From Komagataeibacter nataicola (GTDB taxonomy: Bacteria > Pseudomonadota > Alphaproteobacteria > Acetobacterales > Acetobacteraceae): a stretch of 64,000 nucleotides of DNA. Each line of letters opens with the position of its first letter. The first letter of the stretch is position 1. This document shows positions 47,189-56,029 of this stretch, piece by piece. The notes under the pieces were generated by a model. It was given only the letters and a program-made list of their open reading frames with translations. It did no database searches and was not told the origin of the DNA. Where the stretch lies: contig NZ_NIRT01000005.1 in NCBI RefSeq assembly GCF_003207795.1, forward strand, positions 62,001 through 126,000. Reading direction: 5' to 3'. A program made the translations under genes and the position numbers.

Positions 47189-48550
47189 ATGAACACCGAC
47201 ACAAAGACCGCTATATCCGCCTCGCCCATGTCCACCGCCATCATTCTGGCGGCCGGTCGCGGCACGCGCATGAAATCGGAGCGGCCCAAGGTCATGCATC
47301 CGCTCGCGGGGCAGCCCATGCTGCGCTACCTGATTGATAATGCAGCCGAAGTGTTTGACCGGATTGTTGTCGTCGCCGGGCCGGACATGGCTGATGTGGC
47401 AGCCCTCGCCGCCCCGCACGCGGTGGTGGTGCAGCATGACCGCCTGGGCACGGGCCATGCCGCCCGCCAGGCCGAGGCCGCGTTTGGCACGGGTGATGTG
47501 GCGGTGCTGTATGGCGATAACCCGCTGATAACGCCGGGCACCATGCGTGCCCTGCTGGCCCGGCGCCGCAGCGATGATACCGGCCTTGCCCTGTTGGCCA
47601 TGGAACCGGCTGATCCCGCGCGCTACGGCCGTGTGGTCACGCGCGACGGGCTGGTGCAGCGGATTGTGGAATGGGCGGATGCCACGCCCGCCGAACGCGG
47701 CATTGGCCTGTGCAATGCGGGCGTACTGTGCGCTGATGCTGCCGATTTCGGGCGCTGGCTTGCAGAAATTGATAATAATAACGCGCAGGGCGAATATTAT
47801 CTGGGTGATGTCGTGGCGCGTGCCGTGGCCGAAGGGCGCAAGGTGCGGGCTGTCGTGGCACCTGAGGATGAACTGCGCGGCATCAACTCGCGGGCCGAAC
47901 TTGCCCAGGCCGAAGCCTGCGTGCAGGCCCGCCTGCGCCTTGCGGCCATGGCAGGCGGCACGACCCTCGTGGCCCCCGATACCGTATTCCTGTGCGCCGA
48001 TACGGTGTTCGAGCCCGATACGGTGATCCACCCCCATGTGGTGTTCGGGCCGGGCGTGCATGTCAGGCGCGGCACGGAAATCCATGCGTTCTCGCACATT
48101 GAGGGAGCAACCATCGGTCCCGATGCCCAGATCGGCCCCTATGCCCGCCTGCGGCCTGGCACCGATGTGGGAACAGGCGCGCGCGTGGGCAATTTTGTTG
48201 AGCTCAAGGCCACCACGCTCGGCGCGGGGGCCAAGGCCAACCATCTGACCTATCTGGGCAATGCCACGGTGGGGGCTGCGGCCAATATCGGCGCGGGCAC
48301 CATTACGTGCAATTATGATGGCGTGTTCAAGCATCGCACGGAAATCGGGGCCGGGAGCTTCATCGGGTCGGATTCGGTGCTTGTCGCCCCCGTGCGGTTG
48401 GGTAAAGGGGTGATTACGGCGGCGGGCAGCGTAATTACCCATGACGTACCGGATGATGCGCTGGCCATTGGCCGGGCGCGGCAGGCGGACAAGGTGGGTT
48501 ATGCCCGCGTGTTCCGCCAGCGGCTGAAGAACAGGAAGGAACAGGGCTGA
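47189..48550 (+). CDS. glmU: Bifunctional GlmU (GlcNAc-1-P uridyltransferase / GlcN-1-P acetyltransferase)
   Basis: 453 residues from the ATG at 47189; an internal ATG at 47228 would remove 13 residues before the conserved STAIILAAGRGTRMKSERPKVMHPLAG. The N-terminal pyrophosphorylase is followed by left-handed beta-helix hexapeptide repeats (GPGVHVRRGTEIHAFSHIEGATIGPDAQIGPYARLRPG). It makes UDP-GlcNAc for peptidoglycan and LPS. Its stop overlaps the glmS start by one base. Confidence 0.97.
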   Translation: MNTDTKTAISASPMSTAIILAAGRGTRMKSERPKVMHPLAGQPMLRYLIDNAAEVFDRIVVVAGPDMADVAALAAPHAVVVQHDRLGTGHAARQAEAAFGTGDVAVLYGDNPLITPGTMRALLARRRSDDTGLALLAMEPADPARYGRVVTRDGLVQRIVEWADATPAERGIGLCNAGVLCADAADFGRWLAEIDNNNAQGEYYLGDVVARAVAEGRKVRAVVAPEDELRGINSRAELAQAEACVQARLRLAAMAGGTTLVAPDTVFLCADTVFEPDTVIHPHVVFGPGVHVRRGTEIHAFSHIEGATIGPDAQIGPYARLRPGTDVGTGARVGNFVELKATTLGAGAKANHLTYLGNATVGAAANIGAGTITCNYDGVFKHRTEIGAGSFIGSDSVLVAPVRLGKGVITAAGSVITHDVPDDALAIGRARQADKVGYARVFRQRLKNRKEQG

Positions 48551-50373
48551 TGTGTGGCATTGTAGGGGTTGTTGGCAGCAATCAGGCCACGCCGGTCATT
48601 CTCGATGCCCTGCGGCGGCTGGAATATCGTGGCTATGATTCCGCCGGTATCGCAACACTGGAGGACGGCCATGTCGAGCGCCGCCGGGCGGCGGGCAAGC
48701 TCGACCATCTGGCCTCCCTGCTTGCCCGCGTGCCGCTGCCCGGCGTAACCGGCATTGGCCACACGCGCTGGGCCACTCATGGCGCGCCAACCGAGAACAA
48801 CGCCCACCCGCATGGCACGGAACGCGTTTCGGTGGTGCATAACGGCATTATCGAGAACTTCGAGGAACTGCGCCGCGAGCTTGAGGCGGCAGGCCAGGTC
48901 TTCTCGACCGATACCGATAGCGAGACCATCGCCCAGCTGGTCGACTACCATCTGCAGCGCGGCCTTTCCCCGCGTGAGGCGGCGCATGAATGCCTCAGGC
49001 GGCTGGAGGGGGCCTATGCGCTGGCCATGATCTTCGCAGGTCATGACGGCATGGTCATCGGCGCGCGGCATGGCGCGCCGCTTGTGGTGGGCTTTGGCGA
49101 TAACGAGATGTTCCTCGGCTCCGACAGCCTGGCGCTTGCCCCGCTGACCCGGCGCATCGCCTATCTTGATGATGGGGACTGGGTCGTCATCACCCCCTCT
49201 GGCGCTGCGTTCTTTGACATGGCGGGCAAGCCGGTCGAGCGCCCGGTCAGGCTGACGGCGCTGATCGCGGCCGCGGTGGGCAAGGATGGCTATCGGCATT
49301 ACATGGAAAAGGAACTGCACGAGCATCCGGTGGTGATCGGCCAGACGCTCCAGCGCCTGATCGACCCCGCCATCCGCCGCGTGGTAATGCCCGACCTGCC
49401 GTTTGACCTTGCCACCATTCCCCGCGCCGTCATCACCGCCTGCGGCTCGGCGTTCTATGCGGGCATGATCGGGCGCTACTGGATCGAACAGTATGCCCGC
49501 CTGCCGGTCGATATCGACGTGGCGAGCGAGATGCGCTACCGCAACCCGCCGCTGGTCGGCGGCGGTCTGGGGCTGCTGATCTCGCAGTCAGGCGAGACGG
49601 CGGATACCCTGGCGGCGCTTCGCGGCATGCGGGCGGCGGGGCAGCATATCGTCTCGGTGCTCAATGTGGAGCAGAGCACCATGGCGCGGGAAAGCGATGC
49701 CGTGCTCGGCACCGTGGCAGGCCCCGAAATCTCGGTGGCGAGCACCAAGGCATTCACGGCGCAGCTTTCGGTATTGGCGTGCCTGACCATCGCCTTTGCC
49801 CGCGCACGCGGCATGATCGACGCGGCGCGTGAAGAGCAGATGGTGACCAGCCTGCTCGACCTGCCAAGCAAGGCGACCGAGGTGTTCGAGCGCCATGACG
49901 AGATCCGCTGCATGGCCGCCATCGTGGCTGGTGCGCGCGATGTGCTGTATCTGGGGCGCGGCGCCATGTTCCCCGTGGCGCTCGAAGGGGCGCTCAAGCT
50001 CAAGGAAATCACCTATATCCACGCCGAGGCCTATGCCGCGGGCGAGATGAAGCATGGCCCCATTTCGCTGATCGACAGCACCGTGCCGGTCGTGGCCACC
50101 GTGCCGTCGGGGCCGTTGTTTGAAAAAACGCTGTCCAACCTGCAGGAAGCCAAGGCCCGTGGTGGCCGCCTGCTGGTGTTTACCGACATGGCGGGCGCGC
50201 CCCGCCTGCGCGAGATCGCGGAATGCGTGGTGGCGATCCCGACGGTGGATGAGTTTGTCGCACCTATCCTGCAGACCATTCCGGTGCAGATTCTGGCCTA
50301 TGAGGTGGCTCTCATCAAAGGCACGGATGTGGACCAGCCACGGAATCTGGCCAAATCCGTTACTGTTGAATAG
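48550..50373 (+). CDS. glmS: Glutamine-fructose-6-phosphate aminotransferase
   Basis: 607 residues. The N-terminal glutaminase starts MCGIVGVVG with the nucleophile Cys2 exposed after Met removal. Two SIS domains follow (TACGSAFYAGMIGRYWIEQ and LISQSGETADTLAALR), and the end is LAKSVTVE. It makes glucosamine-6-phosphate, feeding GlmM and the upstream-encoded GlmU. The TGATG overlap with glmU leaves no room for a glmS ribozyme, so control must lie elsewhere. Confidence 0.98.
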   Translation: MCGIVGVVGSNQATPVILDALRRLEYRGYDSAGIATLEDGHVERRRAAGKLDHLASLLARVPLPGVTGIGHTRWATHGAPTENNAHPHGTERVSVVHNGIIENFEELRRELEAAGQVFSTDTDSETIAQLVDYHLQRGLSPREAAHECLRRLEGAYALAMIFAGHDGMVIGARHGAPLVVGFGDNEMFLGSDSLALAPLTRRIAYLDDGDWVVITPSGAAFFDMAGKPVERPVRLTALIAAAVGKDGYRHYMEKELHEHPVVIGQTLQRLIDPAIRRVVMPDLPFDLATIPRAVITACGSAFYAGMIGRYWIEQYARLPVDIDVASEMRYRNPPLVGGGLGLLISQSGETADTLAALRGMRAAGQHIVSVLNVEQSTMARESDAVLGTVAGPEISVASTKAFTAQLSVLACLTIAFARARGMIDAAREEQMVTSLLDLPSKATEVFERHDEIRCMAAIVAGARDVLYLGRGAMFPVALEGALKLKEITYIHAEAYAAGEMKHGPISLIDSTVPVVATVPSGPLFEKTLSNLQEAKARGGRLLVFTDMAGAPRLREIAECVVAIPTVDEFVAPILQTIPVQILAYEVALIKGTDVDQPRNLAKSVTVE

Positions 50374-50408
50374 ACACGCGCAGGCACGCTGGCACACTCG
50401 CCGCCAGC

Positions 50409-51437
50409 ATGGATGAACCAGCACAGGGGCACGGCAAGCACATGACGGCACCAACGGCATTCTCCCAAGGGTCGGGTCCGCGCGTTCTGGTGCGGGGCGC
50501 GGGGGTTTCGGGGCTGACGGCGGCTGTGACCCTGGCCGGGCGTGGCGCGCGGGTGGTGGTGCATGAATGTGGCCCGCGCGTGGGCTGGGGCGCCTCATGG
50601 AAGGCGGGCGGCATGCTCGCCCCGTGGTGCGAGGCCGAATCCGCAACGCCGGAGGTGACCGCCCAGTCCCTCGCCTCGCTTGACTGGTGGGATGCGCACG
50701 TGCCCGGCGTGGACCGCAACGGCACGCTGGTCCTTGCTCCCCCGCGGGATGTGCGCGAGATCATGCGCTTTGGCCGCCGCACCTCGCATTACGACACCAT
50801 TGGCGAGGCCGAGATCACCCGGCTTGAGCCGGACCTGGCCGATCGCTTCTCGCGCGCGCTGTTCTTTGCGGGCGAGGGCCACGTCAACCCGCGTGATGCG
50901 CTGGCGGCTTTGGCCGCGCGCGTGGTCGGGCTTGGCGGTGAAATCCGTTTCAACGTGCCGGTGGATGAACGGCCCGCGGGCTTTGACTGGGTGGTGGACT
51001 GCACCGGCATCGCCGCGCGCGATCAGTTGACCGACATGCGCGGCGTGCGCGGCGAGATGCTGCTGCTGCGTTGCCCCGACGTGACGCTGCACCGCCCGGT
51101 GCGCATGCTGCATCCGCGCATTCCCATTTACATCGTGCCCCGGGCCGACCATGTGTACATGGTGGGGGCGACCATGATCGAGAGCGAAAACGCAGGCCCC
51201 ATGACCCTGCGCTCGATGGTTGAAATGCTGGGTGCGGTCTATGCCCTGCACCCCGCCTTTGGCGAGGCCGAGATACTCGAAACCGGCACAGGCCTGCGCC
51301 CCTCCTACCCTGACAACATGCCTGCCGTGCGCCATGAGGGGCGGCACATCCATATTAACGGCATGTATCGCCACGGCTTCCTGCTCTCGCCCGTGCGGGC
51401 AGCGGAGGCGGCCGATATCGTGTTCGGCGCGGCGTGA
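50409..51437 (+). CDS. thiO: Glycine oxidase ThiO
   Basis: 342 residues from the ATG at 50409, or 331 from the in-frame ATG at 50442. The FAD Rossmann motif is VLVRGAGVSGLTAAVTLAGRGARVVVHE, followed by WGASWKAGGMLAPWCE. The family oxidises glycine to iminoglycine, the thiazole nitrogen source used by ThiG. It leads the operon thiO-thiS-thiG-thiE. No TPP riboswitch is seen in the short gap after glmS. Confidence 0.9.
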   Translation: MDEPAQGHGKHMTAPTAFSQGSGPRVLVRGAGVSGLTAAVTLAGRGARVVVHECGPRVGWGASWKAGGMLAPWCEAESATPEVTAQSLASLDWWDAHVPGVDRNGTLVLAPPRDVREIMRFGRRTSHYDTIGEAEITRLEPDLADRFSRALFFAGEGHVNPRDALAALAARVVGLGGEIRFNVPVDERPAGFDWVVDCTGIAARDQLTDMRGVRGEMLLLRCPDVTLHRPVRMLHPRIPIYIVPRADHVYMVGATMIESENAGPMTLRSMVEMLGAVYALHPAFGEAEILETGTGLRPSYPDNMPAVRHEGRHIHINGMYRHGFLLSPVRAAEAADIVFGAA

Positions 51438-51459
51438 GCAGCCCCTACAGGAGCGTTCC

Positions 51460-51660
51460 ATGCAGATACTGGTAAATGGCGAGCGCCATGACGTGCGGGC
51501 CACAACCCTGAACGCCCTGCTTGACGAGATGGGCTATGACGCCACGACCCGCATCGCCACGGCGGTGGATGGCTGCTTTGTCGCGGCCACCCGCCGCGCG
51601 GGCTTTGCGCTGCACGAGGGCGCGCAGGTGGAAATTCTGGCCCCCATGCAGGGAGGATAA
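51460..51660 (+). CDS. thiS: Sulfur-carrier protein ThiS
   Basis: 66 residues from the ATG at 51460 with ACAGGAG upstream. It is a ubiquitin-fold protein, [12 protein letters not shown] at the start and [10 protein letters not shown] at the end, whose C-terminal GG is the thiocarboxylate site. It donates sulfur to the thiazole ring. It lies 5 bp before thiG. Confidence 0.95.
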   Translation: MQILVNGERHDVRATTLNALLDEMGYDATTRIATAVDGCFVAATRRAGFALHEGAQVEILAPMQGG

Positions 51661-51665
51661 CCGCA

Positions 51666-52436
51666 ATGACCCTTTTCTATGGCACTGAACTGTCGTCGCG
51701 CCTGATGCTGGGCACGGCGCAGTATCCCTCGCCTGAAATCCTGGCTGATGCCGTACGCCGGGCCGGGGCCGGGGTGGTGACCGTCTCGCTGCGGCGCGAG
51801 GCGGCGGGCGGGCGCGCAGGCCAGGCATTCTGGGAGCTGATCCGCGGGCTTGACGTGCCCGTGCTGCCCAATACGGCGGGCTGCCACACCGTGCGCGAGG
51901 CCGTGACCACCGCGCAGATGGCGCGCGAGGTGTTCGGCACCGACTGGATCAAGCTCGAGGTAATTGGCGAATCCGACACATTGCAGCCCGACATGTTCGC
52001 CCTTGTCGAGGCTGCCCGTATCCTGACCGAGGACGGCTTCAGGGTCTTCCCCTACATGACCGAGGACCTGGTGGGCGCCGAGCGCCTGCTGCGCGCGGGC
52101 TGCGAGGTGCTGATGCCCTGGGGTGCGCCGATCGGTTCGGGCAAGGGGCTGAACAACCTGTTTGGCCTGCGCGCGCTGCGTGCACATTTCCCCGATGTGC
52201 CGATGGTGGTGGATGCAGGCATTGGCGTGCCTTCTCATGCCGCACAGGCCATGGAGCTGGGCTATGATGCGGTACTCATCAACACGGCAGTGGCCAAGGC
52301 GGGCAACCCGGCGGAAATGGCCCGTGCCTTCGCCATGGCGGTCGAGGCCGGACGCATGGCCTATATTGCCGACCCGATGGAAGAACGCGACATGGCCGTA
52401 CCCTCCACCCCCGTTATCGGGCAGGCCGTGCTATGA
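51666..52436 (+). CDS. thiG: Thiazole synthase
   Basis: 256 residues, TIM-barrel family, with [51 protein letters not shown] and the phosphate-binding [16 protein letters not shown]. The Schiff-base Lys is in WIKLEV. It condenses DXP, iminoglycine and ThiS-thiocarboxylate into the thiazole moiety. The stop overlaps thiE by 4 bp. Confidence 0.97.
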   Translation: MTLFYGTELSSRLMLGTAQYPSPEILADAVRRAGAGVVTVSLRREAAGGRAGQAFWELIRGLDVPVLPNTAGCHTVREAVTTAQMAREVFGTDWIKLEVIGESDTLQPDMFALVEAARILTEDGFRVFPYMTEDLVGAERLLRAGCEVLMPWGAPIGSGKGLNNLFGLRALRAHFPDVPMVVDAGIGVPSHAAQAMELGYDAVLINTAVAKAGNPAEMARAFAMAVEAGRMAYIADPMEERDMAVPSTPVIGQAVL

Positions 52437-53056
52437 GCCACGCCCCGCTGCCGTCGCGCATCTATCCGGTTGTCGACGAAGCCCGCTGGGTTGGCCAGCT
52501 TGGCCAGGCGGGCGCGAAACTGATCCAGTTGCGCCTCAAGGATATGGCGCAGGCAGACCTGTTGCGCGAAATCCGCGCGGGCATTGCGCAGGCGCGGCAG
52601 CATGGCGTGTGCCTCGTGCTCAATGATTACTGGCGCATCGCGATCGCGGAAGGGGTGGATTACATCCATCTGGGGCAGGAAGATCTTGATACGGCGGACC
52701 TGCCCGCCATCCGTGCCGCCGGGATCAGGCTGGGTGTCAGCACCCATAGCGAGGCGGAACTCGAGCGCGCGCTTTCGGTCCGGCCCGATTACGTGGCCCT
52801 TGGGCCGGTCTGGCCCACCAAGCTGAAAAAAATGCCGTGGGGACCACAGGGCACGGAAAAACTGACCGTGTGGAAGCAGCGCATCGGTGACCTGCCGCTG
52901 GTGGCGATTGGCGGCATTACGCTCGAGCGTGCGCCTTCATGCATTGCGGCGGGGGCGGACTGTGTCTCGGCCGTGTCGGATTTCATTCGCATGCCCGACC
53001 CGGCGGGGCAGGTAAAGGCCTGGCTTGCCGCCACCCGCGCGGGAGAGATCCTGTGA
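52433..53056 (+). CDS. thiE: Thiamine-phosphate synthase
   Basis: 207 residues: [69 protein letters not shown] and [10 protein letters not shown]. It joins the thiazole and pyrimidine phosphates to make thiamine monophosphate. The C-terminal third retains the phosphate loop ([19 protein letters not shown]). It closes the thi operon. The pyrimidine gene thiC is not in the window. Confidence 0.95.
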   Translation: MSHAPLPSRIYPVVDEARWVGQLGQAGAKLIQLRLKDMAQADLLREIRAGIAQARQHGVCLVLNDYWRIAIAEGVDYIHLGQEDLDTADLPAIRAAGIRLGVSTHSEAELERALSVRPDYVALGPVWPTKLKKMPWGPQGTEKLTVWKQRIGDLPLVAIGGITLERAPSCIAAGADCVSAVSDFIRMPDPAGQVKAWLAATRAGEIL

Positions 53057-53279
53057 AAAAGTGGAACATAATGTGATTGGCGTTGTGTTGTTCATGCAAC
53101 GCTTCTGTGGCATTATTGGTACTGACGACACTGGTCCTTGAAGGAATGCCTTTTACGGCCAGATATTGGTTTCATGACGCCGAATTCTGCCGCGCCGATA
53201 CGCAATGAACATAATCTGTTCATGGTCGGTCGCTAGGGTTGGCCTATTATATGATGTGGCCGGAAGGCGGGGATTTTGA

Positions 53280-55901
53280 ATGGAGATAGCGGGTCTGGCA
53301 GCAATCTTGATGGCGATTGCCGTGCTGCTTGTCGTGGTCAGCGCGGTCCAGCCGCTTGCCCGCCGCCTCGAGCTGTCCGAAACCGTGCTGCTTGCCATCG
53401 TGGGCATCGTGATCGGTGGCGCGGCCGATCTGGTGCTGCGCAACAGCCATCTGGAAATATTCAATGGCGCGGCGGAAACGCTGCTGGATTTTCCGCTTAA
53501 CAGCGAAGCGTTCCTGCTCATCTTCCTGCCCATACTGGTGTTTCAGGGCGCACTGGGCATTGACGTGCGCAGGCTCGCGCATGAAACCGCCACCGTGCTG
53601 CTGCTGGCCGTGGTGGCCGTTGCCGTTTCCACCGCCGCCATCGGTTTCGCGCTCTATCCGCTGTCGGGCATGCCGCTTGCGGTGTGTCTGCTGCTTGGCT
53701 CCATCGTGGCCACGACCGACCCGTCGGCGGTGGCGGGCATCTTCAAGGAAATCGGAGCGGCAAGCCGCCTGACCCGCCTTGTGGAAGGCGAGGCGCTGCT
53801 CAATGACGCGGCAGCCATTTCCATCTTCACCATCCTGCTCGGCTCCATCACCTCGCACCACAAGATCATGCTGGGCGGGGCGGTGCTGGAGTTTCTGGTC
53901 TCGTTCATCGGCGCGCTCATCATTGGCGTGCTGTTCGGGCGGCTGGTGCTCATGATGATCCCGGCACTTGGCGCAGCCCCCGCGGCCGAGGTGACGCTGA
54001 CGGTCGCGCTGCCCTACCTGTCCTATATCGTCTGCGATGAATTCCTTGGTTTTTCCGGCGTGGTGGCCACGGCGGCCTCGGGGCTGACCATTTCCATCTA
54101 TGGCCCGTCCACCTTCCGGCCCCAGACCTGGCGGTTTCTCAACGAGTTGTGGCAGCAGCTTGTGTTCTGGGCGGGGTCGCTGGTGTTCGTGCTGGCCTCG
54201 ATGCTGGTGCCGCGCCTGCTTGTGGGCATGACGAAGTGGGACTGCGTGCTGATCCTTGTCGCGGCGGGCGCGGGGCTGCTCGCGCGCGGGGCGGTGGTGT
54301 TTGGCATGCTGCCCGTCCTTGCCGCCACCAGGCTGTCGCCGCCTGTGCCCACGCCCTTCAAGGTGACGATGGTGTGGGGCGGCCTGCGCGGGGCCATCAC
54401 GCTGGCGCTGGCGCTGGCAGTGACGGAAAACGAGCATGTCTCGAGCAGTATCGCGCACTTCATCGGCATTATCGCCACGGGGTTCGTGCTGATCACGCTA
54501 TTCGTCAACGGGCTGTCGCTGCGCTACCTCGTGCTGTTCCTCAAGCTTGACCAGCTGCCGCTGATCGACCAGGCGCTGCGCCACCAGATCCTGGCCATCG
54601 GCCTCGGCGAAGTGCGTGACCAGACGCGCGACGTGGCGGGCGAACTCGGCTTTTCTCCCAACGTGACCAGCACCGTGGTCGATGTGCTCGACCGGCGCGT
54701 CCATTCCGAGGAGCAGGCCAACACATTCGATACCGCACTTGGCGACCGCCAGCGCGTGACACTTGCCCTGATCGTGATCGCCAACCGCGAGCGCTCCATC
54801 CTGCTTGACCTGTTCCGCATTCAGGGCCTGTCGCGCCGGGTGATGGAAACGCTGCTGCGCTCGGCCGAGGCCATGGTGGATGGCGCGCGCCTTGAGGGCC
54901 GCTTTGGCTATGTGCGCGCGCTGCGGCGCAGGCTGCGGCCCTCGCTGCGCTTTCGCGTGGCGCAGTTCATCCATCACCGCTTCAATTTTGATACGCCTCT
55001 CATGTACTGCATGATGGAGCGTTTCGAGATGCTGATGATCGGCTATTTCGTCTCGCTGTCGCTCACGCGCTTCATGCGCCAGCGCATGGAGCCTACGCTC
55101 GGTGTCCGTATCAGCGAGATTGTGGGCGAGGTGCTGGGCCGGCAGTGCAAGCTGCTTGATGAGGCGCTACAGACCCTGCGGCTGCATTATCACGGGTATT
55201 CCGAGGCGCTGGAAAACCGGATGCTGCGCCAGATTGCGCTCAGGCTGGAAGAGGAAAAATACGACACCCTGATGTCGGAATCGCTGCTGAGCGAGGAACT
55301 GCACCGCGAACTGCACCGCGATGTGGAACACAGGCGCGAGCAGCTTGATTTCCGGCTCAAGTTCAACATCCGCGCGGGTATTGAAAGCCGTATCCACAAT
55401 TTCCCCCTCTTTGAGGGCGTGGCCGATGGCGTGCTGCATGACATTGCCATGAAGATGTCGATCCATTTCTCCACGCCGGGCGAGCGGCTGTACCGCAAGG
55501 GGCAGAAGGTGCGCACGGTCTATTTCATCAGCGCGGGCCTGGCCGAGACGCATTACCCCAAGCATGATGTGCGCTTCGGGGCTGGTGCTGTGCTCGGCGG
55601 CGAGGAGGCGCTGAAGGACGAGCGCGTGGCCGCGACCAGCCGGTCGTTGCAGTTCGGGCATTTCATGACCATGAGCGCGCGTGACTTCCGCAAGCTGGTC
55701 GAGGATTATCCCCATATCGGTGAAAACCTCCAGCGCCTGATACAGGCCCGCGCCAGGGGCGAACTGCCCGATGCGCAGCTTCTGCCCGGTGATGGCGCGG
55801 AAATGGCGGGTCGCACGCCCTCCTATGATGCGATCGACCTCGCCACGGCCCCGGTGACACAGGCCATACCGGTGCGCAAGAGCGGCTCAGGCAATGCCTG
55901 A
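53280..55901 (+). CDS. CPA1-type Na+/H+ antiporter with C-terminal cyclic-nucleotide-binding domain
   Basis: 873 residues. About 12 membrane segments occupy residues 1-410, with TDPSAVAGIFKEIGAASRLTRLVEGEALLNDAAAISIF as the ion-binding core (ND motif). A long cytoplasmic helical region follows, then a cNMP-binding/CAP_ED domain near residues 700-810 (FPLFEGVADGVLHDIAMKM, FSTPGERLYRKGQKVRTVYFISAG). The layout resembles plant SOS1 and animal sperm NHE. It would exchange Na+ or K+ for H+ at the inner membrane, maybe under ligand control. The conserved phosphate-binding Arg of a classic cNMP site is not clear, so binding of cyclic nucleotides is unproven. Confidence 0.9.
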   Translation: MEIAGLAAILMAIAVLLVVVSAVQPLARRLELSETVLLAIVGIVIGGAADLVLRNSHLEIFNGAAETLLDFPLNSEAFLLIFLPILVFQGALGIDVRRLAHETATVLLLAVVAVAVSTAAIGFALYPLSGMPLAVCLLLGSIVATTDPSAVAGIFKEIGAASRLTRLVEGEALLNDAAAISIFTILLGSITSHHKIMLGGAVLEFLVSFIGALIIGVLFGRLVLMMIPALGAAPAAEVTLTVALPYLSYIVCDEFLGFSGVVATAASGLTISIYGPSTFRPQTWRFLNELWQQLVFWAGSLVFVLASMLVPRLLVGMTKWDCVLILVAAGAGLLARGAVVFGMLPVLAATRLSPPVPTPFKVTMVWGGLRGAITLALALAVTENEHVSSSIAHFIGIIATGFVLITLFVNGLSLRYLVLFLKLDQLPLIDQALRHQILAIGLGEVRDQTRDVAGELGFSPNVTSTVVDVLDRRVHSEEQANTFDTALGDRQRVTLALIVIANRERSILLDLFRIQGLSRRVMETLLRSAEAMVDGARLEGRFGYVRALRRRLRPSLRFRVAQFIHHRFNFDTPLMYCMMERFEMLMIGYFVSLSLTRFMRQRMEPTLGVRISEIVGEVLGRQCKLLDEALQTLRLHYHGYSEALENRMLRQIALRLEEEKYDTLMSESLLSEELHRELHRDVEHRREQLDFRLKFNIRAGIESRIHNFPLFEGVADGVLHDIAMKMSIHFSTPGERLYRKGQKVRTVYFISAGLAETHYPKHDVRFGAGAVLGGEEALKDERVAATSRSLQFGHFMTMSARDFRKLVEDYPHIGENLQRLIQARARGELPDAQLLPGDGAEMAGRTPSYDAIDLATAPVTQAIPVRKSGSGNA

Positions 55902-55924
55902 AGCCGCCGGGAAACATCCCTGAA

Positions 55925-55970
55925 ACAGAAGAAATTTTCTGGTGAAGCCTGTTTCAAAAAAGCTTCGTCA
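55925..55970. repeat. Partial copy of the dispersed element
   Basis: ACAGAAGAAATTTTCTGGTGAAGC is followed by TTTCAAAAAAGCTTC, keeping the right-half hairpin with a bulge. It lies between the antiporter gene and the convergent DUF4175 pseudogene. Confidence 0.55.
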
Positions 55971-56029
55971 ACCGCCACTATTTCTTAAAAAATAGCCGCT
56001 TCCTGTCCCCTCCCGCCTGAACGTCGTGT

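Noticed and set aside
48540-48560. glmS ribozyme or leader control upstream of glmS.
   Set aside because: The glmS start overlaps the glmU stop, so there is no leader to hold one.
50374-50441. TPP riboswitch before the thi operon.
   Set aside because: The gap after glmS is very short and lacks the conserved CTGAGA and ACCTG-type elements.
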